From assembly GCA_964614415.1 (NCBI GenBank), contig CAZTLE010000176.1, forward strand, positions 1 to 8,277: DNA of 8,277 nucleotides, written 5' to 3'. The translations under genes and the position numbers were made by a program. The stretch comes from CAZTLE01 sp964614415 (GTDB lineage: Bacteria; Bacteroidota; Bacteroidia; Flavobacteriales; Flavobacteriaceae). Within the stretch, counting starts at the first letter, position 1, and each line of letters opens with the position of its first letter. Positions 7,301 through 8,277 of this stretch are shown here, one piece after another. The notes beneath the pieces were generated by a model. That model worked only from the letters and a program-made list of their open reading frames with translations, was not told the DNA's origin and ran no database searches.

Positions 7301-7581
7301 CAACCGATCGAATAACTGGGTTGGCTATCGAATATGGGTGTCCAGGTGGTTCCTGAGTTCACGGTTTTCCAAACACCTCCGGATCCAACGGCCACGTACC
7401 ATACGCTTTCGTTGTCGGGATGAATGGCAATATCTGCAATACGTCCGGACGTCAATGCCGGACCTAACTCTCTAAACTCGAGTCCGCTGAATGTGGCGGC
7501 ATCGGTATCTTGTGCATTAAGATTAGAAATAAGTAAGATGAAAAAGATTCCTGAGAACAGGCTACGGAGTAGAGTTTTCAT
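4327..7581 (-). CDS. Large exported Asp-box beta-propeller protein (VPS10/sortilin-like, BNR repeats)
   Basis: The chosen start (ATG 7579-7581) gives 1084 residues and puts the signal peptide at the N-terminus (MKTLLRSLFSGIFFILLI, likely cut after NAQ at about 24). An in-frame ATG at 7614 would add 11 residues before it. Asp boxes, S/T-x-D/N-x-G-x-x-W, fall near 127-134, 178-185, 236-243, 286-293, 588-595, 644-651 and 688-695, with degenerate copies at 332-339 and 516-523; this fits one large or two joined propellers. GGTQDNGS (409-416), which I recall as common in this family, lies mid-protein. From about 830 to 920 is a FlgD-like Ig-type strand region, then a helical, possibly coiled-coil segment (940-1055) and a short tail. 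I see no type IX secretion sorting domain at the end and no clear sialidase active site, so it probably binds proteins or glycans rather than cleaving them. It ends at a terminator. Confidence 0.88.
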   Translation of the reverse strand: MKTLLRSLFSGIFFILLISNLNAQDTDAATFSGLEFRELGPALTSGRIADIAIHPDNESVWYVAVGSGGVWKTVNSGTTWTPIFDSQPSYSIGCITIDPNNSETIWVGTGENVGGRHVGFGDGIYVSHDGGTTWTNKGLKKSEHLSKIIVHPSDPNTIWVASQGPLWSSGGERGLYKSTDGGETWKKTLGDDTWTGVTDMVMDPKEPNTIYAATWDRHRTVAAYLGGGPGTGIHKSTDGGETWTELTNGIPKSNLGKIGLAMSPFDNQTVYAAIELDRTKGGVFITTNGGSSWKKQSDAVSGGTGPHYYQELYASPHQPGRLYLMSNVVQISDNHGKNFRFMNEDKKHVDSHAMAFKKSDPNYVLFGTDGGLYESFDLTATWKYIRNLPVTQYYKVAVDDSAPFYNIYGGTQDNGSHGGPVRTRSSAGITNSDWWITLGADGHQSAVEPGNPDITYGEFQQGWLWRIDQTTGETVFIQPQPAEGDPYERFNWDAPILVSPHNPTRLYFASYRVWRSDNRGDAWSAISGDLTRNEERLTLPIMGRQQSWDNPWDVGAMSVYNTITSLAESPKQEGLIYAGTDDGILQVTEDGGSNWRKISLGNISGVADRAFVNDVRADLYDANTVYLVLDNHKEGDYKPYVLKSSDKGNTWRNITGDLPDTLITWRIVQDHKDPQLLFLATEYGIYFTKNGGTNWIQLKGGLPTISFRDLTIQRRDDDLVGASFGRGFYVLDNISPIREYDSSMENKEASLFSVRDAWWYIEGDEIYGQGNAEYAAKNPPFGAVFTYYMPKALKSLNETRKEAEKKLNEQNSNITFPGWDALDTEKQQEKPGVFLTIRDANGSVVNRIDGTNKKGFNRVAWDLSYASRTGVMLKAPSGGGNNFFGSAYMATPGTYSVTVSKRVDGQEVDLAGPVSFEVKPLEKGALPAKPHSEIAAFRSDYQKFQEDLTATNMTLTQSMSKVDAMKRALNEALRPTADLANRIYAAKQQLQELQKVMNGSTSKNEIGERNPPGPGDGSFVGLVALRNTYGPTDNHRQAFNRAKRQLQSVKNRLSGLTDNTLPGLEAALKDAGAPWIEGSGLIKN

Positions 7582-7682
7582 GGATGGTCTGTATTTATGG
7601 TTGATTACTACCAAGATACAGATTAATACATTTCAGGTAAAAGATTACGGACGAATTAACAAACTATTATAAGTCCGAAACC

Positions 7683-8277
7683 CTAATAGTTTTTCCACCA
7701 CGATTGTGTCGCCGTAGTCGTGTCAATAGGTATTACTTCACCTATTTGTGGCGTTACCAGCTCCACCTGCAACTCATCGGCTTTGGCCTTAACTCTTTCT
7801 ATGGGATCCTTCCATTCGTGCAATGCCAGTTTAAATGCACCCCAGTGGATTGGCATGATACGTCGTGCTTGTACGTCAATACCTGCCTGAGCCGTTTCTT
7901 CCGGAAACATGTGTATATCCGGCCATAAGGTGTTATACTGGCCACATTCCATCATAGCGAAGTCAAACGGACCATAGGCCTCCCCTATTTGTTTGAAATG
8001 AGGCCCATAACCACTATCCCCACTGAAGAAAATGCGTTGTTCTTCAGAAATGATAACCCAGGAGGCCCACAACGTACTTTGACGATTGCCGAACTTTCTT
8101 CCGGAAAAGTGCTGTGCAGGCGTGCAAACGAATTTGAGGTTTTCAAAGCTACTTTCCTGCCACCAGTCCAGTTCTTTGATCTTTTCGGACGGCACACCCC
8201 AGGCTTCCAGGTGCAGACCTACGGCCAATGGTACGTAGAATACGTCAACACGGTCCCGAATGGTTTTGATGGTTTCA
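7683..8277 (-). CDS. Metallo-beta-lactamase-fold hydrolase of the RomA/UlaG/NAPE-PLD type, N-terminus off the window
   Basis: The frame is open from the right edge to TAG at 7683-7685, giving 197 visible residues; the earlier part with the HxHxDH metal motif lies outside. No start should be placed in the window: the visible part begins inside the fold with ETIKTIRDRVDVFYVPL, and the only in-frame candidate is a TTG near 8228. Remaining metal-site features are CTPAQHFSGR (His at about visible residue 56), FFSGDSGYG (Asp at about 87) and MPIHWGAF (His at about 144), with WPDIHMFPEE between. This set is typical of the branch containing NAPE-hydrolysing phospholipase D, RomA and UlaG. Substrates here could be N-acyl phospholipids, cyclic phosphodiesters or lactones; the sequence does not decide. 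It lies about 100 bases upstream of the propeller gene in the same direction, so the two could share a transcript. Confidence 0.88.
   Translation of the reverse strand, partial: ETIKTIRDRVDVFYVPLAVGLHLEAWGVPSEKIKELDWWQESSFENLKFVCTPAQHFSGRKFGNRQSTLWASWVIISEEQRIFFSGDSGYGPHFKQIGEAYGPFDFAMMECGQYNTLWPDIHMFPEETAQAGIDVQARRIMPIHWGAFKLALHEWKDPIERVKAKADELQVELVTPQIGEVIPIDTTTATQSWWKNY

Noticed and set aside
7582..7614. Eleven-residue N-terminal extension of the propeller protein from the ATG at 7614
   Set aside because: It would put a polar stretch in front of a standard signal peptide; the internal ATG gives a normal start.
7651..7680. Inverted repeat CGGAC...GTCCG just after the metallo-hydrolase stop codon as a terminator
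   Set aside because: Only five base pairs close a loop of about 20 bases, and the following sequence is not a clear U-tract.
7582..7682. CGTC near 7650 as a third copy of the ECF element, and TATCTTGG as a housekeeping -7 box
   Set aside because: No GCATCA-like block lies at the right distance from CGTC, and TATCTTGG lacks a properly spaced TTTG.

Overview
This window looks like chromosome from a marine-type member of the Flavobacteriaceae or a close relative (Bacteroidota). The reasons are A-rich start regions without clear Shine-Dalgarno sites, one promoter resembling the Bacteroidota TTTG / TAnnTTTG consensus, signal peptides ending in AQ or GQ, and the gene families present. This is inferred from style only; no marker gene is present. 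Seven of the eight genes lie on the minus strand, so the window reads right to left. I see no RNA genes, insertion sequences or CRISPR arrays, and no stretch over 300 bases lacks a gene.

Right part (8277 to 4234). A metallo-beta-lactamase-fold hydrolase of the RomA/UlaG/NAPE-PLD type runs off the right edge. After it comes a very long exported beta-propeller protein with Asp-box (BNR) repeats of the VPS10/sortilin-like kind, closed by a convincing intrinsic terminator. A serine beta-lactamase-like hydrolase (S12 / class C fold) follows as its own unit.

Centre (3044 to 825). This is the most interesting part: an ECF sigma factor of the SigZ type with a Cys-Cys tail, a small exported protein with a GCxPSxCRGA cysteine motif, and a membrane-anchored protein with DUF4405-like histidine-bearing helices plus a DUF2271-like domain containing DAISGAT. 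The same 25-bp bipartite element, GCATCATTTT-N6-TCnTCGTCT, occurs upstream of the sigma gene and upstream of the cysteine protein, at almost the same distance from each start codon (33 and 32 nt). It has the shape of an ECF promoter, with a CGTC-type -10. I infer a self-activating regulon in which the sigma factor drives itself and an envelope redox or metal-handling module. No anti-sigma gene is present beside it, so the cysteine tail is a candidate sensor.

Left part (822 to 1). A 41-residue single-helix membrane peptide is encoded on the plus strand, tail to tail with the DUF2271-like gene (two bases between stop codons). Divergent from it is an exported protein of unknown function, cut by the left edge.
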